From Mixophyes australis (Eukaryota > Chordata > Amphibia > Anura > Limnodynastidae): 64,000 nt of DNA. The first letter of the stretch is position 1. Every line of letters begins with the position of its first letter. Positions 22,809-33,065 of this stretch are shown in pieces. The notes below the pieces were generated by a model, which worked only from the letters and a program-made list of their open reading frames with translations, was not told where the DNA came from and searched no databases. The stretch covers positions 165,459,869-165,523,868 of the forward strand of contig JAVHZZ010000004.1 of the NCBI GenBank assembly GCA_036250195.1. The letters are read 5' to 3'. The translations under genes and the position numbers were made by a program.

Positions 22809-24340
22809 TGTCTGAACCCTCGACAGGCCCGTTGGTCGCTATTTTTTAACAGATTCCAGCTGATACTAACTTTCTGGCCCAGTACCAAGAATTTGCATGC
22901 TGACGCATTATCCCGATCTTTTGATTTCTCTGATGTCTCGTCATCCATGGTTGTCAAACCTATCCTCAACCCCTCTACAATTCTAGCCTTGACCAACTCC
23001 TCTTTCAAGACCCCTCCTCCTGGTCGTTCCTTTGTGCAAGAACATCTGCGCATTAAACTCTTGAGATGGGCCTACAACGCCAAATTCGCTGGTCATGCTG
23101 GAGTTAAGAAGACAGTTGCTCTCCTATCCCGCTTATACTGGTGGCCCTCGTTATCCTCGGACGTCCAGAAATACATCCGCTCTTGCAAGGTCTGCGCCCA
23201 ACACAAGACGCCTAGGAGATCCCCTGCTGGCCTTCTCCACCCACTGCCCATTCCAGATCTACCATGGCTCAGTATTAGCAAGGACTTCATTACGGATCTT
23301 CCTGCCAGCCATGGCTTTAACACCATCTGGGTAGTGGTGGACCGCTTTTCTAAACTAGCCCACTTCGTTCCCCTCAAGGGACTTCCCTCTGCTTCCCAGT
23401 TGGCCCACCTGTTCATTCGAGAGATCTTCCGCCTTCATGGCTGCCCGAGGGACATCATTTCTGATAGAGGAGTCCAATTTGTCTCCCGATTCTGGAGGTC
23501 CTTTTGCAAACAGCTGGGTATTAGTCTAAAATTCTCCTCTTGGTACCACCCGCAAACGAATGGGCAAACGGAACGGACCAATCAAGACCTGGAAGCATTT
23601 CTAAGATGTTACTGTTTGAACCAGCAATCTTCCTGGAGTGAACTTTTACCTTGGGCAGAGTTTACTCATAATAACAACCACCAACACGAGTCTACAGGTA
23701 ACTCTCCCTTTTTTACCATCGACGGGAGACATCCTATTCTTCCCACCTTCTCCGATCTATCTGATTCCTCCGTACCTGCCGCACAAGACTTGGTCCGCAA
23801 TTTCTCCCAAATCTGGTCCCAAGTTCATTCCAGGTTACTACTGTCTTCAAATCGGTAGAAACACTTTTCTGATCGTCACAGAATAAACCTTCCAAGACTT
23901 CGGGTAGGAGATAAAGTATGGTTAGCTACCCGTAACCTTAGACTCAAGGTTCCCACTATGAAACTGGCTCCACGCTATATAGGGCCTTTTCCCATCTCCT
24001 CTGTGATTAATCCAGTCACTTACAGACTTCATCTACCAGCTTCCCTTCGGATTCATAATACATTCCATATTTCTCTGCTGAAACCATTCATTCTCAACGA
24101 ATTTTCCAGTAAAACCTCTCCACCTCCTCCTGTCAAGACCATTCGTGGTGAAGAATTTCTAGTAGAACGCATTCTGGAATCTCGTATCTCTAGAGGAAAA
24201 CATCAATTTCTCATCCATTGGAAGGGCTACGGCCCAGAGGAGAGATCTTGGGTCTATGAAGAGGATATTCATGCTCTAAGTCTGTTGGCAAGATTTCTGC
24301 GGGATTCCTGCACCCCCTGTAAGAAAGAAGGGGAGGATAC
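22809..24340 (+). pseudogene. Gypsy integrase and chromodomain, broken
   Basis: This lies in the same frame as RNase H. The zinc-binding region is AGHAGVKKT ... SCKVCAQHK. The catalytic DDE triad is DFITDLP, ISDRGVQF and NGQTERTNQ. The GPY-like PRYIGPFPI follows. A chromodomain at about 24150-24300 has FLVERILESR, QFLIHWKGYG and SWVYEEDI, with the aromatic positions expected for histone-tail recognition. TAG at 23856 is in frame. No stop precedes the 3' LTR, and the frame runs on into it. The integrase inserts cDNA and the chromodomain guides targeting to chromatin. Confidence 0.93.
24321..24338 (+). promoter_or_regulatory. Polypurine tract of gypsy element
   Basis: The A/G-only run AAGAAAGAAGGGGAGGA sits directly before the 3' LTR start TGTCAGGTGCC at 24341. 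This is the expected place for plus-strand DNA priming. Confidence 0.75.
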
Positions 24341-24499
24341 TGTCAGGTGCCGTCTCCGCGACCTGCACATCGCACGCAGCAAAGCCCAAACCTTCTTGCG
24401 GGGGTCCCTGGTGAACACCGGTGGTGTGTTAGACTCTGCGCCTCTCAGGTTAGTAGCGCTAATACCAGTCAGTGATATTCCTTGTGTAAAAGTGTGACA
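24341..24499 (+). repeat. 3' LTR of gypsy element (internally deleted)
   Basis: It begins TGTCAGGTGCC and ends GTGTGACA. At 159 bp it is very short. The 5' LTR carries about 100 extra bases before the shared part, so an internal deletion is likely here. Confidence 0.8.
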
Positions 24500-24594
24500 G
24501 GATGATGACAACATCTTGCCACAGTAGAGTTCATTAACAGCACTGTTACCTTAGGTGCTTTAAGCCCATTGTTACCTTGTTTTGTGGGGGCCCA

Positions 24595-24656
24595 AACAAA
24601 CCAAGCACTTCAGCCACAAGGAGTTGCACTTTTGTGGCTGAAGTGCCTGGTTTGTT
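24595..24656 (+). other. Near-perfect hairpin, 25-bp stem, 12-nt loop
   Basis: 24595-24619 and 24632-24656 are inverted copies with a single mismatch; the core is CAAGCACTTCAGCCACAA. It lies in hAT 3' sequence just after the gypsy element. The stem length resembles a microRNA precursor or a small palindromic insert. Expression is unknown. Confidence 0.8.
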
Positions 24657-24828
24657 AAAGTGTGCATGTCCTTTTTAAGATCCAACATAAGAGTGGGTGG
24701 GATGGCCCATGGACAATTCCATCTTGCACCACATTATATTTCAGCTACCGCAGTGTGCCAATGTACCTACGTGTGCTATATACTGTTGTGTGCTTAGCAA
24801 AAATCTTAGACACCCAGATGCATATAAC

Positions 24829-24960
24829 TCAGCACAACATTTTGACATCTGGTCTTGTCTACTGTAAAAGAAACTGACCAGAATTAGTGACACCTCTGCT
24901 GTAAATCCACCTGATGCTACTATCAACATCCAAAGAATGGTGGAGGATCATTTAAATTTT
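24829..24960 (+). pseudogene. hAT transposase C-terminal fragment, copy 2
   Basis: Sequence encoding QHFDIWSCL, then a region like NPPDATI, matches the HFDIWSGL segment of copy 3 at 54600-54640. No hATC dimerisation motif follows, so the element lacks the conserved C-terminus. Confidence 0.6.
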
Positions 24961-25227
24961 TTTTGAACGATATAAAGACCACAGTTTTATTAACAAAGAA
25001 CAACGTTGCTTTCAGAAGTAATGTAAACATGGATGTTTAAATAGACGTGTATATGTATTACCTTACACTTTGCTGCCGTTTCATCAATTGTTTCTAATCA
25101 GCATTTTATGTCAAAGGTACCTAACTATGTTATAATTTTGTGGGAATTGGGGCTGATTCAAAGCTCAGTGATGAACTTGCATTTTGCTTGGAATTACAAT
25201 TACTATTTCTAGTGCATTGTCTGGCAC

Positions 25228-25362
25228 CCTGGATTGGTCTGGGTCTGATAAAAGCACGCATCCCGAGGGGTCAGCGCTCGTTGCCATGTATTAGCTGTAG
25301 AATTACCCAAGTTATCCAAGAAACGAGTGGAGCGATCAAATGAACCATAACTGATTTCATGA
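25228..25362 (-). pseudogene. 18S rRNA fragment captured in hAT copy 2
   Basis: On the minus strand this reads as the 5' domain of vertebrate 18S rRNA, with diagnostic pieces ATCAGTTATGGTTC, TGATCGCTCCA, CTTGGATAACTT, AATACATGGCAACGAGCGC and GGGATGCGTGC. It is about 135 bases with scattered substitutions, lies inside the hAT target duplications, and has no flanking rDNA. It is non-functional as rRNA. The same segment recurs at 55012-55141 in copy 3. Confidence 0.88.
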
Positions 25363-25671
25363 TCCAAGGATAATTACATCTTGCACTACTTTTCTTTTCT
25401 GCCACTGCTGTGTGCCAATGTTTCCTATATGTGCTATGAACTGCTGTGTGTTTGAGTCATTGCTCTGTCACTTAGCAACCAGCCAGGTCGCTGCAGTATT
25501 TGTCCAAAAGTGTATGAAAATAATATTGTGACCTGTGAGGTGGTCAAAATTGACTGCAAATGACTTGAAATTAGTGTTATTGAGATTAATAATAATGTAG
25601 GAACAAAAAAAGAGAAAACATATGTGATTGTAGGATATTTTAGCTATTTTGCTAAAAAATACAGATCCAAA

Positions 25672-25755
25672 ACCAAAACCAAAACACACGAGGGCGGTTT
25701 TGCCAAATCCAAAACATGAAGTTAATTCAGATCCAAAACCAAAACCAAAACCAGA
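25672..25755 (+). repeat. A/C-rich subterminal repeats of hAT copy 2
   Basis: Repeated CAGATCCAAAACCAAAACCA blocks and two GAGGGC motifs lie within 110 bp of the right terminus. Subterminal repeats of this kind commonly bind hAT transposase; that role is inferred. Confidence 0.7.
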
Positions 25756-25786
25756 ACACGAGGGCCATGAACATCTCTAAACCACA

Positions 25787-26788
25787 TAGGTCTATTATAT
25801 CCCTTGAGCTGAAACAGATTCCCCCACCTTCTCTGCCTGGCAGACAGCTTTATTTGATGTAGGGGCTGCCCTCCTTCATGCTCTTTATGAATATGGGGTT
25901 GTTCACTAATTATATTGATTGTAAGTTGCATTTTGGAAACTGAAGTATATTTCTCTATATAAGATACAGCAAAACATCATCCTTGTGTAAGGCCACATGA
26001 TATTAAAGGCTCTCTAGTGTCTCTCCCGGTGTCAACAAAACTCCCTGAAAGTGTTGCTGTTAATTTTTTAACATAGAGGTGAGAAAGGCCACCAAGTAAA
26101 CACACACACCAGACCCTCTGACTTCACATTTTACACCTTAGTAGCTCAATTTATCAATGGATTAATTTGATATAACATATTTACACTGCAGTTATGATTA
26201 GACCTTATTCCCCACAACTATGTTATTGGTTAATCGGTATAACTGTAATTTCTCTCATGCTCACTACACCTCCTTTCCCATACTCTATCAGTTACTTTTT
26301 CACAATATGTATACTAATATATTTGTGATAATAAAATCAAGTGTTCAATAATAAAACAAATACTCCAAAGTCTTCAAAAATATGTCAAATATAAGTATCT
26401 TATATGTCCATATTTTCTCCAGTGTTCTTTTGAATATAGTATCTTCTTGAAAATCCTTGTTATTAGCACCAATTTCTCCTTTAGATCTAAAAAGACACCA
26501 ACGAACCAACACTGGTCACTATCCTTATGATCTCAAATAACTAAACCCATCCACCATGTTGCTCTATACTTGTATGCCAAGTTCACATAGACTTGGCATG
26601 CATATGCACTACTTGAAAAAGATTTAAACATATACAGCATACAAACTTACAGAGATATTTGCAATGAGACGCCTTTGAAAATTATGCTAAAAAAATTGAC
26701 AGTGTGATACCCTTCTAGGGAGATCAAAGAAATGAGAAGCAACATTCGAGATGTTGTGTAGATATGTGTGAGAGTAAGTAAAAAAGAT
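25787..26788. other. No recognisable gene or element
   Basis: AT-rich flank of hAT copy 2. No terminal repeats or exon-like ORFs seen. Confidence 0.5.
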
Positions 26789-27142
26789 GGGGCAGCACGG
26801 TGGCGTAGTGGTAAGCACTTCTGCCTTACAGCACTGAGTTCAATTCCCGGCCATGGCCTTATCTGTGAGGAGTTTGTATGTTCTCCCCGTGTCTGCGTGG
26901 GTTTCCTCCGGGTGCTCCAGTTTCCTCCCACTCTTCAAAACCATACTGGTAGGTTAGTTGGCTGCTAACAAATTGACCATAGTCTGTCTCTCTCTGCCTC
27001 TCCCTGTCTGTCTGTGTGTGTGAGTAGGGAATTTAGACTGTAAGCCCCAATGGGGCAGGGACTGATGTGAGTGAGTTCTCTGTACAGCGCTGCGTAATTT
27101 GTGGCGCTATATAAATAAATGGTGATGATGAAGATGATGATG
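26789..27142 (+). repeat. V-SINE, full length, well preserved
   Basis: The head GGGGCAGCACGGTGGCG contains A-box TGGCGTAGTGGT, and the B-box-like GAGTTCAATTCCC follows. The central block (TTCTCCCCGTGTCTGCG) and tail GGCGCTATATAAATAAA-(TGGTGATGATGA) are present. The two boxes suggest the tRNA origin typical of V-SINEs. It is the best preserved of the five copies. Confidence 0.92.
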
Positions 27143-28230
27143 GCTAGTCAAGGTCCTAGGGTGTTTCACAGTTGTAATGTGAATTTTGAGGACAACTAAT
27201 GCAGATTTTGTTTCTTGGTTCTTAATATTGATCCGCTACTACTAATGCTTGTAATTACTTGTGTACTAACTACATATACAAATGCTTATTTATTGAATAT
27301 ATAATTAAAGGTAATTAGTTAAAATACAACAGAATTGTCTATGTCACTGATACAAGGTTATTTTGTTATTAGAAATTTTTTGTGCCTGCTTATCATGCTA
27401 TGTACAGTATAATGTTTTCCATGCATTGCAGCAAATTATCAATGAAAATTGTTTCAAAATGTTTGTAACTATCCAGTGATAACATTTCAAATATCACATT
27501 GGCCTAGTATAACCTCCTCTAGACAGAGAGAGGTGTGGACCCACTTGCAGTCAGTTCTGCTTTAAGTTCACTGTACGTAAACATATAACCCATTCACACT
27601 TAGAAATAAAAATAATATTATGCTAAATGTTATATTTCTAATTATATTATAGTTTTGTAATTCAGCAACTGTTATTGATTTTATTATGTTTCCCTTTCAA
27701 GTCATGGACAGAAATTAGTTTTCTAGACACTTGAAAGCATCCAGATGGAAATTCATTAAAAGCAAAAAATTCAAACTGTGATCTGATGAGAAGAAACTGT
27801 GAAACAGACTCTTTTTTTTATTAAGGGAATTTCAAAACTCCTGTTTTTTGTGTCTAGGTCATTACCTTCTCCTTTGTCGCTTCCATTACTCATTTGGCAA
27901 AACATGTTGAACTAATATCATCTATAAGATAAAATTAGCTTGGTTTTTATTTGGTATTTTAGTAAACAATTCCCACTAATGGAAAACCATTGAATGTCAC
28001 AGTTTATCTCTATCTCCGTCTGTTTACAGATTTTAACAACCTCATTGGAAAAAAAAGATTTGACTTGCACTAACTTCCAAATAAAATAGATTTTGTTCTC
28101 AATGTCTATGGGCTATTTGAACTTAAAGTAAAAGTAGAGAGGTTACAAAATTGTGTCCTTTTTTTTCATTACAATTGTGGATCCATATTGTATCCAGTCA
28201 TTCATTGGTTAAGGGACTTAACATTAGACA
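27143..28230. other. No recognisable gene or element
   Basis: AT-rich, short ORFs only. Confidence 0.5.
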
Positions 28231-28236
28231 CACCCC

Positions 28237-28267
28237 CTGATGAAGTCACAGTGAGTGACGAAACGCG
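28237..28267 (+). ncRNA. Hammerhead-ribozyme-like core
   Basis: CTGATGA is followed by GTCAC, loop AGTGA, GTGAC (a perfect 5-bp stem II), then GAAAC and GCG. This is the hammerhead catalytic core order. Penelope-like retroelements carry such motifs in amphibians. A cleavage-site strand (CGTC at about 28299-28302) could form only a 3-bp stem III, and stem I pairing is poor, so this looks like a decayed copy. Confidence 0.4.
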
Positions 28268-29636
28268 TTGGCCAATCAGAATAACCGACACGCCCTTTGA
28301 CGTCAAGGGATTTCCCGCAGGTACAAGCGCATCTACAACAAGCACGGCTGGTTCTATTGAGCGATACACCGAACACTAGAGAAGCGGATGCCAGGGCACA
28401 GGCGGGAGGCATAAAAAGATACCTTTTGACTGTATCATCACATTTAATGTGAATGTTTATTTTATCCGTTTAAATAATTTTTTTACCCGACATTCCACAC
28501 TTTCAGTTGCCTATTTTCCTCCCCCCCTTTTATATTTCATTTCATGTGTGCATTCATCATCCAATGCTCTGGTGGAGATGGAAGATAATTAAGTGCAAAT
28601 GTGTGTGTAGTGAAAATTCAAAGAAGAGTCATTACCCTATTAACTAATATACACCCATCAATCTGAGAAGTTGGACTATACACCATTCTCATATACAGAG
28701 ACTGTAATAGAAGGCAATTGTTTCCATGTGAATGATTCGTGTCATTTTTAGAAACTTAAGCTGTTATAAAGTTTATATATTCACTTTCAGCTATATATAC
28801 ACATTTTAACGAAATTGCAAATATTGCAAGCTAAAGCATTACATACTGCTTATCTATTTGTAGTACCCACGCTCCCAGTGTATTCCCCTCGCTCCTTATC
28901 CCCTTGATTGCACCCATTCCACAAATCTATATGTATATAACATTAGACAGTTGAATCTCTTCCATTTGGTATAGCTCAATTTTCGTGGCGTACATATATG
29001 CATTTCCGAATTGTACATGCGTACCAAAATGCTTCATGCTAAGATGCAACTAGATACAGTTTTGAATCTAGGCAAAACCATGTTGAAGGATGGGCTCATC
29101 TCTGAATGCCAATGTGACAATAAAGTTGCCCAGTATTTGTGTGGTACAAGATAAAGAAGGCAGTATTTCCCCTGCATGCAAACAGGTTTAATTTCAGCCA
29201 TTGCATCCAAAGTTCAATTTGCTCAAAGTGCACCATGAACTTTGCTTCCTAACAATTATGTACAAACATTTAATGTAGGGTTTATTATACATTTTCTTGT
29301 AGAAACTTTAATACATTATGTCAACAGTTGGAAAGTTTGCTACATCTTGCACATCAGTAGGGGGCAGTTGTTTTAATTATCCTGAATGTTTTCAAAATTG
29401 CCTTTTGCTCAATAGAAACAATAAAAGCATATAGTGTGATAGAATTTGCAAATGAACGTGCACCCTTATCACAGTCGCACATGTTCTAATTACGTTAACC
29501 GATCACACTCCTACAACTTTACACATGCATATAAACATGACCATATGTGATCTTGGAATACTGTGATAACCTTATAAACATCTGGAGCTTAACATATTTG
29601 AATGACTGTTGAAGGTCACCAATCATTATGACAATA

Positions 29637-29638
<2 letters not shown>
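28268..29638. other. No recognisable gene; possible retroelement remnant at left
   Basis: 28270-28440 is GC-richer than its surroundings and may belong to the same element as the hammerhead-like core. The remainder is AT-rich. Confidence 0.4.

Positions 29639-29718
<80 letters not shown>
29639..29718 (+). repeat. Microsatellite (CT)20 then (AT)20
   Basis: An uninterrupted CT dinucleotide run switches to an AT run at about 29679. Confidence 0.97.
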
Positions 29719-29722
<4 letters not shown>

Positions 29723-30785
29723 TTGTAAGAAAATTTAAACCAACATCTTATAAATGCAATGAATGCAATCATACTTCGTAGGATGAAAAAAGTAATTACA
29801 CTTATATATATATGTATAATATCTTATTTGATATCACTTCTTACACACAATCAATATATTGCATCATATTTAAAGTTTCGAAATGATAAAAAAAAGAGTG
29901 CTTCTCCATTTAAAAAAAACACAAAACAGTGCCTGGGAGAACATTTTACTCCCCTGTATTAAGATAGTGAACATGTACAATGGTCAATCCTGGCTAAATG
30001 TTGAAATATCATAGCCCCAATATTGCAGCACATGGGCCCAACAACAAACACACTACTTAATGATAGCTATGGCACAGGAAAGGGGCAGAACTTAGTAGCC
30101 AAATAGGTATTATTAGCGCATATGTCAACCGAGACCTTATCTCTCTGGTACCTTGGGGTGCCTGCCACCTGAGCAGTCTCCATAGTCAGCAGGAATATCT
30201 ATATGCTTTGACATAGCTAGACCATTTTACTTTCAGGTTCTCTGTAGTCTCCATGCAAGCTTCTTGTACAAAATAGTAAATAAATAAAAATAAATATGAG
30301 AAGTGGAACTGTAGTTTTTTCAAAGATGAATAAGCGTTAGATGCCCCAGTATGTTCCTATTGCCAAATTCTCCTGATAATAAAGATGCTGTGTATCTGCT
30401 ATTGTAATGATATCAAACATTACCATTACTTATTTTCAGTCTTACAACATGTTTTTTAAAATTAGCTATAACCATTCATATTACGGATACTGTTTAAGAT
30501 GTTTAATCATTATTTGATGATGGGATATTGACAATGTTTGTGTAATCTCAGTAATAGTAAAATATTGCCTTGATTCAGTTTGTGTAATCTCAGTAATAGT
30601 AAAATATTGCCTTGATTCATTTTAATTTATAAAACTTCCTTCCATTTTCTTCCTTACCTTTGCTTTTTTTCTATACTGTCCTTATTCCACTCGTCCCTGT
30701 CCTTCCACTCCCCAGAGGTTTGTATTAGAGTATTTCTGCAGTGTGACAATATATGGGAGGAATAAATAATGGCTTCTGACATTGT
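29719..30785. other. No recognisable gene
   Basis: AT-rich. Contains the 42-bp tandem duplication listed at 30536. Confidence 0.5.
30536..30619 (+). repeat. Perfect 42-bp tandem duplication
   Basis: Two adjacent copies start GTTTGTGTAATCTCAGTAAT and end TTGATTCA with no differences that I can see. Confidence 0.95.
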
Positions 30786-31575
30786 GGGCCTGATTCATCT
30801 TTGGACGCAACTTGTGTATAAAAAATGAGCATAGAACGTGAACATAGTTCCAACTGTATTCAAATACAAGCAGATCTCAAGATACTTTTCCATTTTAATC
30901 TGGGTATAAATATGCTCTGGCTAAATGTTACTTGCTCTATGTAGACAAACAGAACAGAGTGCAGGATATGCACATGCATATGTGCAATATAAAATCCCAT
31001 CATCATGCAGGCAAAAAAAATATTTTATAAAACAAATGAACAACTTGTAATACTGTAATCATTAATAAAAATAATTGTATTTTATTTTTTTTTAAACAGC
31101 AAAATACATAAATCAGGATGCTCTTAATGTGTACAGTACATACAAGGCATTTTTATAGCCTATCTTTCTTGCATACATGTAATCTGTGCTATCTAGTGGT
31201 ACACATACGTGTAGTTTTTAATACAAAGACTATGCCGTGCCAGTCATCATTATCAGTTAACACTTACACCTGCCCTGTAGGTGGTGCAAATGATAGGGCT
31301 AAAAAGCACGTACTTAAGAGTGAAACCTAGGACTTAAATCGGCCTCGTCTACGTTGGCACGTCCTCAGAACACGCTTACTGTACATGTCCATCCTCCCCT
31401 TCCCTCCCTTAATCTATCCTTCAAGTAATAGGCAGTTGTGAGTGTCATTTGCATTCAGACAGGAATTGCAAACAATTGCATTAATTGGTGTAAGGTCCAT
31501 TTCTGAGCATACGCAGAGCTAATTCACGAAAGATATAGCACACAAAGGGAATTATGTCTGAAGATGAATCAGTCC
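30786..31575. mobile_element. Candidate MITE with CCTGATTCATCTT termini
   Basis: The left end is GGGCCTGATTCATCTTTGG. The right end, inverted, is GGACTGATTCATCTTCAG. Both are flanked by TTGT (30782-30785, 31576-31579). A similar terminus (GCCTGATTCAGAGTTGGACG, inverted) occurs near 49087. I cannot assign a superfamily with confidence. Confidence 0.55.
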
Positions 31576-32360
31576 TTGTATCTTCTTACTTTCATGTAAA
31601 GAAGACACTATGACTAAATCAATGCAATTTTGTAAAATACAATTTGAGTCAAATAGTACATACAAATAGTCCATTGAAAAAGTTCACTTTCCATCATTTT
31701 AGCTGATGTGCAGGATCAGCAATTTTGAAAGTTGAACACAAAAGTGCATGTCTTGCACTTTTGAGTCTTGCAAGTGAAATTATCATCACCAAGCACTTCT
31801 ATTAGCAATTTTAGTTGTCTGCCATCATTAATTCATGTTTAAAAAATGTCCTCCACATATATAACTTGTTTGCTTGATAGAACTCCTGAAAGTACGAGGA
31901 CATCAAGGTTGCCTTTATTTAAAATGCAAAATCCATAGGAGTTCACACAGCTTTTCACTTTCATGATCTTTGAAGACTATTTTTCGAATATTCTTCAAAC
32001 ACATTGTATGGTCATACCAAGATGGATCAGTAACAGATGCACTTAATATCTTCATATAAATGTTTAAGGCATGATTCAAAATGTTAATTATTTGCTTATT
32101 ATTTAAATGTGCAATAATTTATATTCCTTTTTTAAAAAATAAATTTGCACTGTGCATTATTAGTGACTTATTTGCACCTAAATGAAACAAAAGCTTAGTT
32201 ATTGAAAGAGTACTGATTCACACCACTTTCGAGGTACAGCAAAGTTCAGGTCAATTTGTGAGGCTAAACAGCCATGTGAGGTCCTGAATAAATTGCGACA
32301 GTCACTATTTGTAGTCAATTTTTTTTTACTGTAAATTACAAATATGGTTGACTCACAAGG
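31576..32360. other. No recognisable gene or element
   Basis: AT-rich, no exon-like ORF. Confidence 0.5.
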
Positions 32361-33065
32361 TATTATTATTATTATCATAGATTTGTAAGGCACCACAATG
32401 CTCCGCAGCGACCTACAGTAGGGAAAACAGGGTAGACAAAATAAACATGGACATGAAAACAAAGGCTATGAAAGACCCTGCTCATTAAAGAGGTTACATT
32501 CTAAGTGGAAGAGGACACAGCTGAAACAAGAGGAGCGAATAGTGTTATCGGGGGATAAGGTCACCTCTAAAAAAGAGCATCTAAAGATTTGAAGGATTTG
32601 GGAAAGCCTGATCGAGCGTGGTAGGAAATGCTATAAATGGGGAGCAGTACGGGAGAAGTCTTGTGGGTGCGACTGAGAGGTGGCTACCAGAGACGAGACA
32701 AGGCTGAGGTCAGAGGTAGATCTATGAGGGTTGGAGGGAGAGTATTTTGATATGATATTTGAGATATATGCAGGGGTAGTTTTGTTGAGGGCTTTGTGGG
32801 TAAGGGTGTGTAAATTTGATTCTAGAGGACACACGGAGCCAGTGTAGAGATTTGCAAAGATGTGGAGCAGTGAGAGAGGAAGTTCAGTTTTGCAGTAGAA
32901 TTTATGGTGGATTGAAGTATGTATATATGGGTGTCAGAAATGCCAGATAGCAGGAGTTGCATTAGTCAAGACGGGAGATGATGAGAGAATGGAAAAGAGT
33001 TTGGTAGCATGTTGAGTAAGAAAAGGGCGCATTCTGGCAATGTATTAAAGGTGGAGTCGATAGGA
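32361..33065 (-). mobile_element. CR1/L2-type LINE 3' end, degraded
   Basis: The antisense order is the RT C-terminal tail (fragment at 32631-32834 with KALNKTTPAYISNIISKYSP and SQSHPQDFSRTAPHL), a 3' untranslated region, then (TTA)n at 32361. It is parallel to 41981-43118 and 51257-51713. Confidence 0.8.

Larger units (their letters stand above)
19833..24499 (+). mobile_element. Chromodomain Ty3/gypsy LTR retrotransposon, inactivated
   Basis: Order is LTR, gag with zinc knuckle, protease, reverse transcriptase, RNase H, integrase, chromodomain, polypurine tract, LTR. That is the Ty3/gypsy order, and the chromodomain marks a vertebrate chromovirus. The 5' LTR lacks the TGTCAGG start and the 3' LTR has an internal deletion relative to it. 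No target duplication is visible. No canonical tRNA primer site (starting TGG) directly follows the 5' LTR. There are in-frame stops at 20372, 22806 and 23856, and shifts in gag, at the protease/RT boundary and near 22300. Confidence 0.95.
24713..25452 (+). repeat. Direct repeat pair in hAT 3' region
   Basis: 24713-24802 and 25370-25452 share CATCTTGCAC-AC, TGTGTGCCAATGT and TGTGCTAT-ACTG-TGTGT. They bracket the 18S rRNA fragment and the C-terminal piece. Confidence 0.75.
16788..25778 (+). mobile_element. BED-finger hAT transposon, copy 2, with nested insertions; duplication AACCACAT
   Basis: The ends are TAGACATGCT (left) and, inverted from the right, TAGAGATGTT, which fits the Ac-like hAT terminus pattern. 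Perfect 8-bp flanks AACCACAT lie at 16780-16787 and 25779-25786. Order inside: GC-rich leader with TATA-like site, 100-bp leader repeats holding a V-SINE, N-terminal region and BED finger, transposase core, a Ty3/gypsy insertion (19833-24499), a C-terminal piece, an antisense 18S rRNA fragment, and an A/C-rich subterminal region. Without insertions it is about 4 kb. Stops, shifts and loss of most of the C-terminus (including any hATC dimerisation domain) make it inactive. Confidence 0.9.

Noticed and set aside
25228..25362. Genuine rRNA gene or rDNA unit
   Set aside because: Only about 135 bases, many substitutions and no flanking rDNA; it lies within a transposon.
16788..25778. BED-finger ORFs as a domesticated ZBED gene
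   Set aside because: Stops, shifts, intact transposon ends with target duplications and two other decayed copies show an ordinary transposon.
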